Assembly (NCBI GenBank): GCA_022749755.1 | Contig: CM040444.1 | Location: 4,343,009 to 4,407,008 of the forward strand | Reading direction: 5' to 3' | Length of the DNA: 64,000 nt | DNA from: Azadirachta indica | Taxonomy: Eukaryota; Streptophyta; Magnoliopsida; Sapindales; Meliaceae | Part shown: one piece after another, positions 62,849 to 64,000 of the stretch | How positions within the stretch are numbered: the stretch's first letter is position 1 | Layout: the number at the start of each line of letters is the position of its first letter | Translations under genes and position numbers: made by a program | The notes under the pieces: generated by a model | Database searches by the model: none | What the model was told of the DNA's origin: nothing | The model's input: the letters and a program-made list of their open reading frames with translations, nothing else

Positions 62849-63160
62849 TTAATTTTTTATTAATAAATTCCAAATTAAAAGAGAAATTCCATTGTCAATT
62901 CTAGCCCTGGATGATAATGATATCATGCTCATGTAATCCATTCTATTACTTTCCATTTTCCCACCTTCAACTTCTTGGCCACCACTTCCACTTGTATCGC
63001 CGCCGCCCTTTTTCTTCTTACCACCACCAATATGGCCATTGTCGTTTGATTCCTTCACCTGCTTCTCCTTCTCTTTCTCTTTCTCAGGTGGCACAATCTT
63101 CGCTGGTCTATTCAACTTCTCCTTCAAATTCTCGGTCAACACCTTGGCACCTCAAGACAA
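62849..63160 (-). pseudogene. Possible C-terminal fragment of a heavy-metal-associated isoprenylated protein
   Basis: The minus-strand frame reads AKVLTENLKEKLNRPAKIVP, then a lysine/glutamate run, a glycine-rich GGGKKKKGGGD linker and KMESNRMDYM. The end of a metal-binding (HMA) fold, a charged/glycine linker and a NRMDY-like motif is the usual order in the second half of HIPP proteins. The HMA core with its CxxC is not found upstream, and after MDYM the family-like continuation (HEHDIIII) is in another frame. No CaaX end is in frame. Confidence 0.4.
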
Positions 63161-63639
63161 GTTGGTTTAGGTCAGCATGCTTTTGCTCTCTTAGAAGATT
63201 TATGAGCAAGAAGCCAACAGGGTCAAGAGTTCCTACAGCTACTGCTACTACTCAAGTATATAATCACTACCACCGTCAAAATGGCAGTAACAACAATCAA
63301 CAGCAATATGTTTATCAGGGTCCCCAAGTTATAGTTATTCGAGAGTTGGTCATCAATAGCAATCAGGCAACTAGACTTTATGGTGGCATATCGATTATGG
63401 ATCGCTGTATGAGGAAACAAATTCACCGGGTTTACTAGGCTTATTTGCTTGCTTTCTTTTTGTACTTAATGTATCTATAAATCAATAACATAATGTGGCT
63501 TGAGGTGCAAGTACCATTGGCTCGTGTCTATGAAGAATAGATTCTTCAAATTGTTGAGAATCCAAGTACTCGGGACCTTAAAGACCCAAGGAATAAAGGT
63601 AGAATAATCATCTCAAGTTGAAGAGGATTAGATACGGTA

Positions 63640-64000
63640 CTCAAAAACTCGAGTACTCGAGTGCTTGAGAACGCAAGAAAAACCAAACTTATTTGAAATA
63701 GGATATCAAATTTACTTGAATTAGGATACCAGCTCCACTCAAATTAGAATAATAAATTTACTTGAATTGGGATTTTTTTAAGGCTATTATAAAAATATTG
63801 TATTCAATAGAATTTAAAAAAGAGAAGAGAGATGATTTGAGAAAAGAGAATTATGTTATACAGATTCCATCTTCTACTTCTAATAAAGGACCTTACATGT
63901 GTTTACTACATGAAAGTAAACAATTTTGCTGAACCACTTAAATTTTTGTATGTTTTAGATCTTGTTTATCATTTATGTATTTTGTATTCATTATTCGGTC
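63640..64000 (+). mobile_element. LTR-like sequence running off the window
   Basis: CTCGAGTACTCGAG palindromic sequence, repeated TTACTTGAATT(A/G)GGAT units (63712-63772), and a late GAACCACTTAAATTTTTGT stretch (about 63931-63949), a form often seen near the U5 end of plant copia LTRs. The primer-binding site and internal domains would lie beyond 64000. Confidence 0.4.

Noticed and set aside
62911..63438. 175-codon plus-strand frame
   Set aside because: The first half is antisense to the HIPP-like fragment; the second half is Asn/Gln-rich with no recognisable domain. Not strong enough to call a gene.
1..64000. tRNA, rRNA, CRISPR or bacterial-type operon signals
   Set aside because: None were recognised by eye. 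Gene structure is nuclear eukaryotic throughout. Short tRNA genes could still be missed without a folding search.

Overview
This is plant nuclear DNA, from a eudicot. It is about two-thirds A+T, its genes are split by short GT-AG introns, and it carries wall-associated kinases, an F-box/FBA gene, a T2 ribonuclease and a decayed Ty1-copia element. No species can be fixed from the sequence. Citrus or a relative would fit the WAK style and the F-box/S-RNase-type pair, but that is only a guess. All splice sites were placed by eye.

Layout. (1) 1.9-6.2 kb, minus strand: an intact 11-exon gene for a UBA + coiled-coil + PUB domain protein of 324 aa. Its 5' untranslated/promoter region and upstream flank have a second, CDS-less copy at 12.2-12.9 kb. 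(2) 8.7-50.4 kb: a wall-associated receptor kinase (WAK) cluster. Two genes look intact: WAK-A (8711-11046, 724 aa) and WAK-G (46858-50430, 711 aa), both minus strand. Around them are four pseudogenes: WAK-B (plus, 5' half only), WAK-C (plus, extracellular exon only), WAK-D (minus, close paralogue of G) and WAK-E (minus, catalytic loop deleted). There are also three smaller remnants. Much of this region is a direct segmental duplication: about 17.1-29.7 kb resembles about 40.9-52.0 kb. A decayed, 5'-truncated copia element (34.7-39.9 kb) lies between the copies. (3) 50.5-58.5 kb: mostly AT-rich, with one coding-like minus-strand exon (53.3 kb) and a foldback element holding three 45-bp tandem repeats (57.2-57.8 kb). 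(4) 58.5-61.9 kb, plus strand: a single-exon F-box/FBA gene of 421 aa, followed 1.1 kb downstream by a two-exon T2 ribonuclease gene with S-RNase-like traits (intron between the two catalytic regions, basic second exon, signal peptide). The RNase copy is broken by a frame change at an A-run, a stop in its FW motif and a changed second catalytic box. (5) 62-64 kb: a possible heavy-metal-associated isoprenylated protein fragment and, at the edge, an LTR-like sequence.

Reading of the whole. The WAK cluster has the birth-and-death pattern expected of receptor genes: two working copies among fragments made by unequal exchange, with lesions that can be followed between paralogues. The F-box/S-RNase-like pair is the most interesting item. 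SLF F-box proteins and S-RNases are the pollen and pistil determinants of one class of gametophytic self-incompatibility, so this may be an S-locus, a degenerate haplotype, or an S-like paralogous pair. Only phylogeny, synteny and expression data can separate these.
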